A stretch of 64,000 nucleotides of DNA from Candidatus Dechloromonas phosphorivorans (GCA_016709495.1 JADJMS010000046.1:124001-188000); one strand, 5' to 3'. Positions 1-8,510 are shown, counted from the first letter of the stretch. The notes: generated by a model from the sequence alone, not told the origin. Numbers and translations are program-made.

Positions 1-665
1 GTGGTGGTCATAAGCAGTCTTATCGTGTAATTGATTTCAAGCGCGATAAAGATGGTATTCCGGCTAAGGTTGAGCGTTTGGAATACGACCCGAATCGTAC
101 TGCTAACATTGCGCTGCTTTGTTATGCAGACGGTGAGCGTCGCTACATTATTGCCAATAAGGGCATGGTTGTAGGTCAGCCGGTTATGAGTGGTTCGGAA
201 GCCCCGATCAAGTCGGGCAATGCATTGCCGATTCGCAATATTCCGGTCGGTACCACCATCTGCTGCGTTGAAATGATGCCAGGCAAGGGTGCGCAACTAG
301 CGCGTTCAGCTGGTACCTCTGCTCAGCTGCTTGCTCGCGAAGGTATCTATGCTCAGATTCGTCTGCGCTCCGGCGAGGTGCGTCGCGTTCATGTTGAATG
401 TCGCGCAACCGTTGGTGAAGTGGGTAATGAAGAGAATAACTTGCGCAAGATCGGCAAGGCTGGTGCTAATCGCTGGCGCGGTATTCGCCCGACAGTTCGT
501 GGTGTTGCCATGAACCCGTGTGATCACCCGCACGGTGGTGGCGAAGGTCGTACCGGCGAAGGTCGCGTACCAGTTAATCCATGGGGCCAGCCGACTAAGG
601 GCTATCGTACTCGCAGCAACAAACGCACGGACAGCATGATCGTCCAGCGTCGTCATAAGCGTTAA
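1..665 (+). CDS. rplB: 50S ribosomal protein L2, 5' end missing
   Basis: The gene is cut by the window start; the reading frame begins at base 3 and 220 residues are visible of about 275 expected, so roughly the first 55 are missing. L2 sits near the peptidyl-transferase centre and is needed for subunit association. The conserved C-terminal loop DHPHGGGEGR, which carries the functionally critical histidine, is intact, followed by the basic tail ending in RRHKR. It is followed after 10 bp by rpsS, the normal S10-operon order. Confidence 0.97.
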   Translation, partial: GGHKQSYRVIDFKRDKDGIPAKVERLEYDPNRTANIALLCYADGERRYIIANKGMVVGQPVMSGSEAPIKSGNALPIRNIPVGTTICCVEMMPGKGAQLARSAGTSAQLLAREGIYAQIRLRSGEVRRVHVECRATVGEVGNEENNLRKIGKAGANRWRGIRPTVRGVAMNPCDHPHGGGEGRTGEGRVPVNPWGQPTKGYRTRSNKRTDSMIVQRRHKR

Positions 666-675
666 GGGGTAGGAA

Positions 676-951
676 ATGGGACGTTCTCTTAAAAAGGGCC
701 CGTTTATCGATGCTCATCTGCTCGACAAAGTCGAAGCGGTTCGTGCAAACAATGATAAGCGCCCGATCAAGACATGGTCACGTCGCTCAACGATCCTCCC
801 CGATTTTATCGGTCTGACGATCGCTGTTCACAATGGCAAGCAGCATATTCCGGTGTTTGTTACCGAAAATATGGTCGGTCACAAGCTGGGCGAGTTTTCG
901 CTGACCCGTACGTTTAAGGGTCATACCGCCGGCAAAAAGGCCAAGAAGTAA
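676..951 (+). CDS. rpsS: 30S ribosomal protein S19
   Basis: 91 residues, the usual length. It opens with MGRSLKKGPF and ends in the lysine-rich GHTAGKKAKK tail. S19 forms a complex with S13 in the head of the small subunit. The AGG-rich stretch in GGGGTAGGAA just upstream serves as ribosome binding site. It lies between rplB and rplV with short gaps, so it is part of the same transcript. Confidence 0.97.
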   Translation: MGRSLKKGPFIDAHLLDKVEAVRANNDKRPIKTWSRRSTILPDFIGLTIAVHNGKQHIPVFVTENMVGHKLGEFSLTRTFKGHTAGKKAKK

Positions 952-960
952 GGAGCTGAC

Positions 961-1290
961 ATGGAAACTCGTGCAAGTCTACGAGGCGTACGCCTCTCAG
1001 AGCAAAAAGGTCGCTTGGTTGCGGATCTGGTGCGTGGCAAGCCGGTTGGTCAGGCTCTCGACATCCTGGCCTTCTGCCCTAAAAAGGGTGCTGGTATCGT
1101 CAAAAAAGTTCTGGAATCGGCAATTGCCAATGCTGAACACAACGACGGTGCTGATATCGATGAGCTGACGGTGAAAACCATCTACGTCGAAAAAGGCATG
1201 GTGCTGAAGCGTTTTACCGCCCGCGCCAAGGGTCGTGGCAATCGGATCATCAAGCCGACCTGCCATATCTATCTGACCGTTGGTAACTAA
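961..1290 (+). CDS. rplV: 50S ribosomal protein L22
   Basis: 109 residues. The N-terminus METRASLRGVRLS and the C-terminal beta hairpin region (MVLKRFTARAKGRGNRI) are typical; that hairpin lines the nascent-peptide exit tunnel and is where macrolide resistance changes occur. No deviation from the family was seen. It is preceded by AAGGAG and is 9 bp downstream of rpsS. Confidence 0.97.
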   Translation: METRASLRGVRLSEQKGRLVADLVRGKPVGQALDILAFCPKKGAGIVKKVLESAIANAEHNDGADIDELTVKTIYVEKGMVLKRFTARAKGRGNRIIKPTCHIYLTVGN

Positions 1291-1299
1291 GGAAGAGCC

Positions 1300-2094
1300 A
1301 TGGGACAGAAAATAAATCCGACTGGCTTTCGCCTGGCAGTCACAAAAAACTGGAGTTCGCGCTGGTACGCTAACAGCAAGGATTTCCCCGGGATGCTTCA
1401 CGAAGATGTCAAAGTCCGTGAATATCTCAAGCGCAAACTGGCTCACGCCTCTGTTGGTCGTGTTCTGATTGAGCGTCCGGCTAAAAATGCCCGCGTTACC
1501 GTTTTCTCTGCCCGTCCGGGTGTGGTTATCGGTAAAAAGGGTGAGGATATTGAGCAGCTTCGTTCAGATCTTCAGCGCATTATGGGTGTTCCTGTTCATG
1601 TTTCTATCGAAGAAATTCGTAAGCCAGAACTTGATGCCCAGTTAATCGCTGATTCGATCGCTCAGCAGCTTGAAAAGCGCATTATGTTCCGCCGCGCAAT
1701 GAAGCGTGCCATGCAGAATGCCATGCGCCTTGGTGCCAAGGGTATCAAAGTAATGAGCTCGGGTCGTCTGAATGGCGCTGAAATTGCACGTCGTGAGTGG
1801 TATCGCGAAGGTCGTGTGCCACTTCATACATTGCGTGCCGATATCGATTATGCAACCTCGGAAGCTTTGACTACCTATGGCATTATTGGTATCAAAGTCT
1901 GGGTATACAAAGGCGACATGCTTGAGCGTAATGAGCAACCGGAAGTTGTTGAGCCGGCTGCAGATGACCGCCGTCCGCGTCGTGCCCCGGGTAAGCCGGA
2001 AGGCGACAAGCCGCGTACGCGTACAGTGAAAAAAGCTGATGCTCCCGGTGATGCCAAGGCTCCAGGTGCTCGCGTAAGAAAGGCAGGTGCCTAA
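1300..2094 (+). CDS. rpsC: 30S ribosomal protein S3
   Basis: 264 residues. The type II KH domain carries the GxxG loop as GKKG in VVIGKKGEDIEQL (about residues 70-82), and the C-terminal S3 domain follows. The last 40 residues are a Pro/Lys/Arg-rich extension, common in betaproteobacteria. S3 lies at the mRNA entry site and helps unwind mRNA. The gene ends one base before the start of rplP, so the two are probably translationally coupled. Confidence 0.97.
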   Translation: MGQKINPTGFRLAVTKNWSSRWYANSKDFPGMLHEDVKVREYLKRKLAHASVGRVLIERPAKNARVTVFSARPGVVIGKKGEDIEQLRSDLQRIMGVPVHVSIEEIRKPELDAQLIADSIAQQLEKRIMFRRAMKRAMQNAMRLGAKGIKVMSSGRLNGAEIARREWYREGRVPLHTLRADIDYATSEALTTYGIIGIKVWVYKGDMLERNEQPEVVEPAADDRRPRRAPGKPEGDKPRTRTVKKADAPGDAKAPGARVRKAGA

Positions 2095-2095
2095 G

Positions 2096-2509
2096 ATGAT
2101 GCAACCAAATCGTCGCAAGTTCCGTAAGGAACACAAAGGCCGTAATGAAGGTCTTGCGACCCGCGGGACGAAAGTCTCATTTGGCGAATGGGGCCTTAAG
2201 GCTACCGGTCGTGGTCGTTTGACTGCGCGCCAGATTGAAGCAGCGCGTCGTGCAATGACGCGTCATATCAAACGGGGTGGTCGTATCTGGATCCGTATAT
2301 TCCCGGACAAGCCGGTTTCAAAGAAACCAGCTGAAGTTCGTATGGGTAACGGTAAAGGTAATCCGGAATATTGGGTTGCTGAAATCCAGCCGGGCAAAGT
2401 TCTATATGAAATGGATGGTGTGGATGAGGTTATTGCACGTGAGGCGTTTGCCCTTGCAGCTGCAAAATTACCGATTTCTACAACCTTCGTGACTCGTCAT
2501 CTGGGGTAA
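2096..2509 (+). CDS. rplP: 50S ribosomal protein L16
   Basis: An upstream GTG at 2087 keeps the frame open, but the family N-terminus is M-[LM]-QP-[KN]-R..KFRK, so the ATG at 2096 (MMQPNRRKFRKE) is the better start. That gives 137 residues. L16 organises the tRNA acceptor-arm site of the 50S subunit. The start follows the rpsC stop directly and overlaps the purine-rich region that acts as its ribosome binding site. Confidence 0.95.
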   Translation: MMQPNRRKFRKEHKGRNEGLATRGTKVSFGEWGLKATGRGRLTARQIEAARRAMTRHIKRGGRIWIRIFPDKPVSKKPAEVRMGNGKGNPEYWVAEIQPGKVLYEMDGVDEVIAREAFALAAAKLPISTTFVTRHLG

Positions 2510-2511
2510 TC

Positions 2512-2706
2512 ATGAAAGCTAGTGAACTGAGAACCAAGAGCGCGGACGAGCTCAATAAAGAATTGCTGGATTTGTTGCGGGCGCAGTTTGGCCTGCGTAT
2601 GCAGTTGGCCACACAGCAGCTGTCAAATACCAGCCAAATGTCCAAGGTGCGTCGCGATATTGCTCGCGTGCGTACACTTATCCGTGAGAAGGCGGTGCAG
2701 CAATGA
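2512..2706 (+). CDS. rpmC: 50S ribosomal protein L29
   Basis: 64 residues, two predicted helices (MKASELRTKSADEL and the conserved LRMQLATQQLSNTSQM segment), matching the L29 family in length and sequence. It sits at the exit tunnel and helps dock trigger factor and SRP. Only 2 bp separate it from rplP, and its stop overlaps the start of rpsQ (ATGA). Confidence 0.96.
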   Translation: MKASELRTKSADELNKELLDLLRAQFGLRMQLATQQLSNTSQMSKVRRDIARVRTLIREKAVQQ

Positions 2707-2969
2707 GCGAAACCTCCAGCGTCAAACGTACCCTGATTGGCCGCGTGGTTAGCGACAAGATGGAAAAAACGGTTACCGTCCTGGTCGAGCGTAAGGTTAA
2801 ACACCCTATGTACGGCAAGATCATGGTTCGTTCCAAGAAGTATCATGCCCACAATGAAGGCAATACCGCTAAAGCCGGTGATCTCGTTGAGATCGTCGAG
2901 ACTCGTCCGGTTTCGCGTACCAAGACATGGGCTGTAACTAGCGTTTTGCAGAAGGCAATCGTTGTATAA
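2703..2969 (+). CDS. rpsQ: 30S ribosomal protein S17
   Basis: 88 residues with the OB-fold signature GRVVSDKMEKTVTVLVER and HPMYGKIMVRSKKYHAH. It is a primary 16S rRNA binding protein. This is the last gene of the S10 operon: it is followed by the hairpin at 3001-3030, as in E. coli where S10 ends at rpsQ and spc begins at rplN. Confidence 0.96.
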   Translation: MSETSSVKRTLIGRVVSDKMEKTVTVLVERKVKHPMYGKIMVRSKKYHAHNEGNTAKAGDLVEIVETRPVSRTKTWAVTSVLQKAIVV

Positions 2970-2988
2970 CGAAATATTCTGAAAACGC

Positions 2989-3018
2989 TTGCGTAGTTTA
3001 AAAAGAAGCCGGTATAAT
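2989..3018 (+). promoter_or_regulatory. Candidate spc-operon sigma70 promoter
   Basis: TTGCGT (2989-2994) and a perfect TATAAT (3013-3018) are separated by 18 bases, upstream of rplN, exactly where the E. coli spc promoter lies. The -10 box forms the loop of the terminator hairpin at 3001-3030, so transcripts starting around 3025 would not contain the hairpin. The start site itself is inferred. Confidence 0.6.
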
Positions 3019-3030
3019 CCGGCTTCTTTT
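3001..3030 (+). terminator. Rho-independent terminator of the S10 operon
   Basis: A perfect 12-bp inverted repeat (3001-3012 and 3019-3030) with a six-base loop. The second arm runs into a T tract (six T from 3026) and the first arm begins with four A. It lies 31 bp after rpsQ. Confidence 0.85.
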
Positions 3031-3122
3031 TTGCGGATGGCCAATTGGCCTCGGTAAAAATATTCGACCCCTACGGGTTCCAAGACTGACCGCCTTAAGC
3101 GGATTAAGTTGGAGTTAATTAA

Positions 3123-3491
3123 ATGATTCAGATGCAGACGACACTGGATGTCGCCGATAATACCGGCGCCCGTTCAGTAATGTGTATCAAAGTGCTGGGT
3201 GGCTCTCGTCGCCGTTACGCCAGCATTGGCGATGTGATCAAGGTGAGCATTAAAGATGCTGCGCCCCGTGGTCGCGTCAAGAAGGGTGATGTTTACAATG
3301 CCGTGGTGGTTCGCACTGCTAAGGGTGTTCGTCGTCCTGATGGTTCGCTGGTGCGCTTCGATGGTAACGCCGCAGTCCTCCTGAATAACAAACTCGAGCC
3401 GATTGGTACTCGTATCTTTGGACCGGTAACGCGTGAATTGCGTACCGAAAAGTTCATGAAGATCGTGTCCTTGGCGCCAGAAGTTCTGTAA
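3123..3491 (+). CDS. rplN: 50S ribosomal protein L14
   Basis: 122 residues; it begins MIQMQTTLDVADNTGARSV and contains the family signature around VRRPDGSLVRFDGNAAVLL. It binds 23S rRNA and forms part of inter-subunit bridges. It is the first gene of the spc operon. The 153-bp leader from rpsQ contains the terminator/promoter and two short GC hairpins near 3068 and 3090 of unknown use. Confidence 0.97.
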   Translation: MIQMQTTLDVADNTGARSVMCIKVLGGSRRRYASIGDVIKVSIKDAAPRGRVKKGDVYNAVVVRTAKGVRRPDGSLVRFDGNAAVLLNNKLEPIGTRIFGPVTRELRTEKFMKIVSLAPEVL

Positions 3492-3500
3492 GGGCGGGCC

Positions 3501-3818
3501 ATGGAAAAGATTCGTAAAGGTGATGATGTTGTCATCATCACTGGTAAAGACAAGGGCAAGCGCGGAACCGTGCTGCGTCGTGTCGATGATGAGCATGTGC
3601 TTGTCGAAGGTGTCAATCGTGCCAAAAAGCACGTTAAGCCGAATCCTGTTAAGGGTGTGGCTGGTGGCATTGTTGATAAAGATATGCCGATTCATATTTC
3701 CAATGTTGCGCTGTTCAATTCTGCAACCAAGAAGGCTGACCGTGTCGGCTTCAAGTTGCTTGATGATGGCCGCAAGGTTCGCGTGTTCAAATCGAACGGC
3801 GAGCTGGTAAACGCATAA
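3501..3818 (+). CDS. rplX: 50S ribosomal protein L24
   Basis: 105 residues. The KOW motif is at the N-terminus (RKGDDVVIITGKDKGKRG), followed by the conserved VEGVNRAKKHVKP. L24 is an assembly initiator for the 50S subunit. It is 9 bp after rplN and 9 bp before rplE. Confidence 0.96.
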   Translation: MEKIRKGDDVVIITGKDKGKRGTVLRRVDDEHVLVEGVNRAKKHVKPNPVKGVAGGIVDKDMPIHISNVALFNSATKKADRVGFKLLDDGRKVRVFKSNGELVNA

Positions 3819-3827
3819 AGGAAAATC

Positions 3828-4367
3828 ATGGCGCGTTTGCAACAATTCTATAAAGAAACCGTGGTTGCTGATTTGGTTAAGCAGTTCTCCTATAAGTCAG
3901 TAATGGAAGTGCCGCGTATTACCAAGATCACCCTGAATATGGGTGTCGGTGAAGCGGTTGCGGACAAGAAAGTCCTTGAGCACGCTGTTGGCGATATGCA
4001 GAAGATTGCAGGTCAAAAGCCAGTGACGACCAAAGCACGTAAATCAATCGCGGGTTTCAAAATTCGTGATGGTTACCCGATCGGTTGTATGGTTACTTTG
4101 CGTGGTCCGCGTATGTTCGAGTTTCTCGATCGTCTCGTGACTATCGCTCTGCCGCGTGTTCGTGACTTCCGTGGTATTTCGGCCAAGGGTTTTGATGGCC
4201 AGGGTAACTACAATATGGGTGTCAAAGAGCAGATTATTTTCCCGGAAATCGAGTACGACAAGATCGATGCTCTCCGCGGTATGAATATCAGCATTACGAC
4301 CACCGCAAAAACTGACGCAGAAGCAAAAGCACTTTTTGCTGCGTTCAAGTTCCCGTTCAAGAACTGA
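3828..4367 (+). CDS. rplE: 50S ribosomal protein L5
   Basis: 179 residues, full length. Conserved stretches include PRITKITLNMGVGEA and the C-terminal NISITTTAKTDAEAKALF. L5 binds 5S rRNA and contacts P-site tRNA and S13. A ribosome binding site (AAGGAAA) precedes the ATG. Confidence 0.97.
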   Translation: MARLQQFYKETVVADLVKQFSYKSVMEVPRITKITLNMGVGEAVADKKVLEHAVGDMQKIAGQKPVTTKARKSIAGFKIRDGYPIGCMVTLRGPRMFEFLDRLVTIALPRVRDFRGISAKGFDGQGNYNMGVKEQIIFPEIEYDKIDALRGMNISITTTAKTDAEAKALFAAFKFPFKN

Positions 4368-4374
4368 GGAAATC

Positions 4375-4680
4375 ATGGCAAAACTTGCTCTGATCAACCG
4401 CGAAGAGAAACGCCGTAAAACGGTGGCCCAGTTCGCCAAAAAGCGTGCTGCACTTGAAGCGATCATTGAAAATGCAAGCCTTTCTGACGAAGAGCGTTTT
4501 GAAGCTCGTCTGAAGATGCAGGCGTTGCCCCGTAACTCCAGCCCGTCCCGTCTGCGCAATCGCTGTGCATTGACCGGTCGTCCGCGTGGTGTTTTCCGTA
4601 AATTCGGTCTGTGCCGTCACAAGATCCGTGAGTTAGCCTTTAATGGCGAGATTCCGGGTGTTGTCAAGGCTAGCTGGTAA
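4375..4680 (+). CDS. rpsN: 30S ribosomal protein S14, zinc-free form
   Basis: 101 residues from the ATG at 4375 (MAKLALINREEKRRK); an in-frame start at 4336 inside rplE is not used, because the family begins with MAK and a GAGGAAA site precedes 4375. The length (about 100, not 61) and the lack of a paired CxxC mark the zinc-independent type. The conserved NRCALTGRPRG and GLCRHKIRELA are present. Confidence 0.96.
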   Translation: MAKLALINREEKRRKTVAQFAKKRAALEAIIENASLSDEERFEARLKMQALPRNSSPSRLRNRCALTGRPRGVFRKFGLCRHKIRELAFNGEIPGVVKASW

Positions 4681-4695
4681 TAGGGAGGGTACGAT

Positions 4696-5091
4696 ATGTC
4701 TATGAGTGACCCGATCGCGGATATGCTTACTCGCATCCGCAACGCCCAGCTCGCCGAAAAAGCGTCTGTGTCCATGCCATCATCCAAAGTTAAAGTGGCA
4801 ATTGCTGCTGTGCTTAAGGATGAAGGTTACGTCGATGATTTCACTGTTTTGCCTGCCGATGGCAAGCCGACACTTGAAATTACCCTGAAGTATTATGCTG
4901 GCCGTCCGGTTATTGAGCGTATTGAGCGCATCTCTAAGCCTGGTTTGCGCATTTACAAGGGATGTGACGATATTCCTCGTGTCATGAACGGTTTGGGTGT
5001 CGCTATTGTGTCGACACCAAAGGGTGTCATGACTGATCGCAAGGCCCGCGCCAGTAAAGTCGGCGGCGAAGTCCTCTGCATCGTCGCGTAA
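4696..5091 (+). CDS. rpsH: 30S ribosomal protein S8
   Basis: 131 residues starting MSMSDPIADMLTRIRNAQ and ending in the conserved GGEVLCIVA. S8 is a primary 16S rRNA binder and, in E. coli, the translational repressor of the spc operon. The start at 4696 has GGGAGGG upstream. Confidence 0.97.
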   Translation: MSMSDPIADMLTRIRNAQLAEKASVSMPSSKVKVAIAAVLKDEGYVDDFTVLPADGKPTLEITLKYYAGRPVIERIERISKPGLRIYKGCDDIPRVMNGLGVAIVSTPKGVMTDRKARASKVGGEVLCIVA

Positions 5092-5101
5092 CGGAGGAAT
5101 T

Positions 5102-5632
5102 ATGTCGCGTATTGGTAAGAATCCAATTGTCCTGCCGGCCGGTGTGGTTGTTACGGTTGGTGAGCAGATTACGGTAAAGGGCCCGCTGGGTACTTTGAAT
5201 ACCGCTGCTCATCCTGCTGTCAAGGTCGAAGTTGAAGGGCTGAACGTTTCAGTTTCCAAGAATGATGGTCAAGTTAATGGTTCCGCCATGTGGGGCACCA
5301 TGCGAGCTAACCTGAATAACATGGTTATTGGCGTTTCAAAAGGTTTTGAAAAGAAGCTGCAGCTGGTTGGCGTGGGTTATCGCGCCCAGGCTCAGGGCGA
5401 TGTCCTGAATCTGTCCCTTGGCTTCTCTCATCCTGTGGCGCACAAGATGCCCGCAGGTGTGAAAGTTGAATGCCCGACCCAAACCGAAATCCTGATCAAG
5501 GGTTCGGACAAGCAGCAGGTCGGCCAGGTCGCCGCAGAAGTTCGTGCATATCGCAAGCCGGAGCCCTACAAAGGCAAGGGTGTTCGATATTCGGACGAAG
5601 TGGTGGTTATCAAGGAAACCAAGAAGAAGTAA
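5102..5632 (+). CDS. rplF: 50S ribosomal protein L6
   Basis: 176 residues in two similar domains; it begins MSRIGKNPI and has the C-terminal signature PEPYKGKGVRYSDE. It lies near the sarcin-ricin loop and the factor-binding site. The ACGGAGG site precedes the ATG closely. Confidence 0.97.
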   Translation: MSRIGKNPIVLPAGVVVTVGEQITVKGPLGTLNTAAHPAVKVEVEGLNVSVSKNDGQVNGSAMWGTMRANLNNMVIGVSKGFEKKLQLVGVGYRAQAQGDVLNLSLGFSHPVAHKMPAGVKVECPTQTEILIKGSDKQQVGQVAAEVRAYRKPEPYKGKGVRYSDEVVVIKETKKK

Positions 5633-5641
5633 GGATGGCAT

Positions 5642-5998
5642 ATGTTTAACAGGAATGAAGCGCGTCTGCGCCGCGCCCGCAAAACCCGGGCCAAAATCGC
5701 CGAGCTCAAAGCTGTCCGTTTGTGCGTTAATCGTACAAACTGCCATATTTACGCCCAGATCATATCGCCTTGCGGCGGTAAGGTTCTGGCTTCGGCTTCC
5801 ACGCTGGATACGGATGTTCGCAAGGAAGTTCCGAACGGCGGTAACAAGGCTGCTGCCACGGCTGTTGGCAAGCTGATCGCCGAGCGCGCCAAGGCCGCTG
5901 GCATTGAGCAGGTGGCTTTTGATCGCTCCGGTCTTCAGTACCATGGTCGTGTTCAGGCGTTGGCTGAAGCTGCGCGTGAAGCCGGTCTGAAGTTCTAA
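5642..5998 (+). CDS. rplR: 50S ribosomal protein L18
   Basis: 118 residues. A basic N-terminus (NRNEARLRRARKTRAKI) precedes the globular 5S-rRNA-binding domain with the conserved FDRSGLQYHGRVQALAEAAR. It works with L5 and L25 in the central protuberance. It is 9 bp after rplF. Confidence 0.97.
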   Translation: MFNRNEARLRRARKTRAKIAELKAVRLCVNRTNCHIYAQIISPCGGKVLASASTLDTDVRKEVPNGGNKAAATAVGKLIAERAKAAGIEQVAFDRSGLQYHGRVQALAEAAREAGLKF

Positions 5999-6014
5999 AG
6001 GATAAGGTTAGAAA

Positions 6015-6542
6015 ATGGCTAAACCTGAAAGAAACAAGAAGCCGCAACAGGCTGAAGAGCGCGATGATGGCATGCGCGAAAAGATGGTTGCGGTTAACCG
6101 TGTTACCAAAGTCGTAAAGGGTGGTCGTATTCTCGGCTTCGCTGCGCTGGCTGTGGTTGGCGATGGTGACGGTGGCATTGGCATGGGTAAGGGCAAGTCC
6201 CGCGAAGTGCCGGTTGCTGTTCAGAAGGCAATGGAAGAGGCGCGGCGCAAAATTGCACGTGTCAGCCTGAAGAATGGCACTGTGCATCACACTGTCATGG
6301 GTTCTCATGGTGCAACTACCGTGATGATCCAGCCGGCTCCTGAAGGTACTGGCATTATTGCTGGTGGCGCTATGCGTGCTGTGTTCGAAGTTGTTGGCGT
6401 GACCAATGTAGTCGCCAAAGCACACGGTTCGACTAACCCATACAACATCGTGCGTGCCACCATCGACGGTTTGTCGAAGGTCAATACGCCGGCTGAGATC
6501 GCCGCTAAGCGCGGCCTTCCAGTTGAACGGATTATGGGGTAA
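6015..6542 (+). CDS. rpsE: 30S ribosomal protein S5
   Basis: 175 residues. The double-stranded RNA-binding N-terminal domain has the conserved VNRVTKVVKGGRILGF and the glycine-rich GDGDGGIGMGKGKSREVP; the C-terminal domain contains the SSRP-type loop ending NVVAKAHGSTNPYNIVRAT. It is a fidelity and mRNA-unwinding protein at the entry channel. Confidence 0.97.
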   Translation: MAKPERNKKPQQAEERDDGMREKMVAVNRVTKVVKGGRILGFAALAVVGDGDGGIGMGKGKSREVPVAVQKAMEEARRKIARVSLKNGTVHHTVMGSHGATTVMIQPAPEGTGIIAGGAMRAVFEVVGVTNVVAKAHGSTNPYNIVRATIDGLSKVNTPAEIAAKRGLPVERIMG

Positions 6543-6545
6543 GTC

Positions 6546-6728
6546 ATGGCGGATAAAAAAGTCAAAGTGACGCTCGTTAAGAGCATTATCGGTACCAAGC
6601 AGGATCATCGCGCTACTGTGCGTGGTCTTGGTTTGCGTAAGCTGAACAGTTCTTCTGAACTTGAAGATACGCCGGCGGTTCGCGGCATGATCAACAAGAT
6701 TCAGTACCTGCTTAAGGTTGAGGGTTAA
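6546..6728 (+). CDS. rpmD: 50S ribosomal protein L30
   Basis: 60 residues: VTLVKSIIGTKQDHRATVRGLGLRKL is the family signature. It starts 3 bp after rpsE and ends 2 bp before rplO, so it is tightly coupled. L30 is one of the smaller proteins often missing from endosymbionts; here it is intact. Confidence 0.96.
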   Translation: MADKKVKVTLVKSIIGTKQDHRATVRGLGLRKLNSSSELEDTPAVRGMINKIQYLLKVEG

Positions 6729-6730
6729 TC

Positions 6731-7165
6731 ATGCAATTGAATACCATCAAGCCTGGCGAAGGCTCCAAAAAGGAACGTCGTCGCGTTGGTCGTGGCATTG
6801 GTTCTGGCCTTGGCAAGACATGTGGCCGTGGTCACAAGGGTCAAAAGTCTCGCTCCGGTGGCTTCCACAAGGTTGGTTTCGAAGGCGGTCAAATGCCTTT
6901 GCAGCGTCGTTTGCCAAAGCGTGGATTCAAATCTTTGACCCGCGCGCGCAACTATGAAATCAGACTGACTGATCTAGAGCGTATGCCTCTGGATGAGATT
7001 GATCTGCTTGCATTGCAAGCGGCTGGCATTGTTCCTGGTGATGCACTTTCTGCCAAGGTCATTCTAGCTGGTGAAATTAACCGCAAAGTAACGCTTAAAG
7101 GCGTTGGCGCAACCAAGGGTGCCAAGGCTGCAATTGAAGCCGCTGGCGGCTCGGTTGCTGAATAA
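6731..7165 (+). CDS. rplO: 50S ribosomal protein L15
   Basis: 144 residues. The Gly/Arg/Lys-rich N-terminal extension (GSKKERRRVGRGIGSGLG) penetrates rRNA; the globular C-terminal part begins near residue 75. It is a late-assembly protein. It stands 22 bp before secY, the normal order. Confidence 0.97.
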   Translation: MQLNTIKPGEGSKKERRRVGRGIGSGLGKTCGRGHKGQKSRSGGFHKVGFEGGQMPLQRRLPKRGFKSLTRARNYEIRLTDLERMPLDEIDLLALQAAGIVPGDALSAKVILAGEINRKVTLKGVGATKGAKAAIEAAGGSVAE

Positions 7166-7187
7166 GTAAGAAAGAAAGGTCAGGACG

Positions 7188-8510
7188 TTGGCAGCAAATC
7201 CTAATACCGTTGGCAAGGGCGGCAAGTTCGGCGATCTAAAACGCCGTTTGTGGTTCCTGCTGGGTGCTCTGGTTGTGTACCGCATAGGCGCTCACATTCC
7301 GGTGCCTGGGATTGATCCCAACGCTCTGGCCCAACTTTTTAACTCGCAACAGGGTGGCATTCTGGGCATGTTCAACATGTTTTCGGGTGGTGCGCTCTCT
7401 CGATTCACGATCTTTGCATTAGGTATCATGCCGTATATATCGGCGTCGATCATTATGCAATTGATGAGCGTGGCGAGTCCTCAGCTTGAAGCCTTGAAAA
7501 AAGAAGGTGAGGCTGGGCGTCGTAAGATTACTCAATATACCCGTTACGGAACAGTGGGGTTGGCCCTTTTCCAGGCGGTAGGTATTGCGATCGCACTTGA
7601 AGCTCAGTCTGGTCTGGTGAATGACCCGGGTTTCATGTTCCGTTTAACTACGGTTTCAACCTTGGTTACCGGTACGATGTTCTTGATGTGGCTTGGTGAG
7701 CAAATTACCGAACGTGGTTTGGGTAATGGTATATCGATCATTATTTTTGCTGGTATTGCGGCTGGTTTGCCGAACGCAATTGGTGGTCTGCTTGAGCTTG
7801 TTCGCACAGGTGCCATGCACCCTCTGACAGCGCTTTTGATCTGTGTACTTGTTGTTTTGGTAACTGCCTTCGTGGTTTTTGTTGAACGCGGTCAGCGCAA
7901 GATTCTGGTTAACTACGCAAAACGTCAGGTTGGTAACAAAATTTATGGTGGTCAGAGTTCGCATCTGCCATTGAAACTGAATATGTCTGGGGTAATCCCG
8001 CCGATTTTTGCATCATCAATCATCCTTTTTCCGGCAACTGTTGCGGGCTGGTTTGGTTCAAGTGATTCAATGCGCTGGCTCAAGGACATCGCTGGTGCCC
8101 TTTCACCGGGTCAGCCGATTTACGTTATGTTGTATGCAGCTGCAATCGTATTCTTTTGTTTTTTCTATACCGCGCTGGTATTCAATTCAAAGGAAACTGC
8201 AGACAACTTGAAGAAAAGCGGGGCGTTTGTGCCTGGTATTCGGCCGGGTGAACAGACTGCACGATACATAGACAAAATTTTGATGCGTTTGACACTGATC
8301 GGTGCTGCATACATCACCATCGTCTGTCTTCTGCCTGAATTCCTGATCTTGAAGTGGAATGTTCCCTTCTATTTTGGCGGTACATCGCTGTTGATTATTG
8401 TGGTCGTAACCATGGACTTTATGTCCCAGGTTCAGGCTTATGTGATGTCCCATCAGTACGAGAGTCTCTTGAAGAAAGCTAATTTTAAGGGTTCTCCGAT
8501 GGTCAAGTAA
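7188..8510 (+). CDS. secY: Preprotein translocase subunit SecY
   Basis: 440 residues, the channel of the Sec translocon in the inner membrane. Ten transmembrane segments are expected and visible as hydrophobic runs. Signatures are VPGIDPNAL in the first periplasmic region and FVERGQRKILVNYAKRQ in the cytoplasmic C4 loop. The start is TTG at 7188 after AAAGGTCAGG: no ATG occurs before residue 60, and the SecY N-terminus begins here. It is cotranscribed with rplO. Confidence 0.96.
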   Translation: MAANPNTVGKGGKFGDLKRRLWFLLGALVVYRIGAHIPVPGIDPNALAQLFNSQQGGILGMFNMFSGGALSRFTIFALGIMPYISASIIMQLMSVASPQLEALKKEGEAGRRKITQYTRYGTVGLALFQAVGIAIALEAQSGLVNDPGFMFRLTTVSTLVTGTMFLMWLGEQITERGLGNGISIIIFAGIAAGLPNAIGGLLELVRTGAMHPLTALLICVLVVLVTAFVVFVERGQRKILVNYAKRQVGNKIYGGQSSHLPLKLNMSGVIPPIFASSIILFPATVAGWFGSSDSMRWLKDIAGALSPGQPIYVMLYAAAIVFFCFFYTALVFNSKETADNLKKSGAFVPGIRPGEQTARYIDKILMRLTLIGAAYITIVCLLPEFLILKWNVPFYFGGTSLLIIVVVTMDFMSQVQAYVMSHQYESLLKKANFKGSPMVK

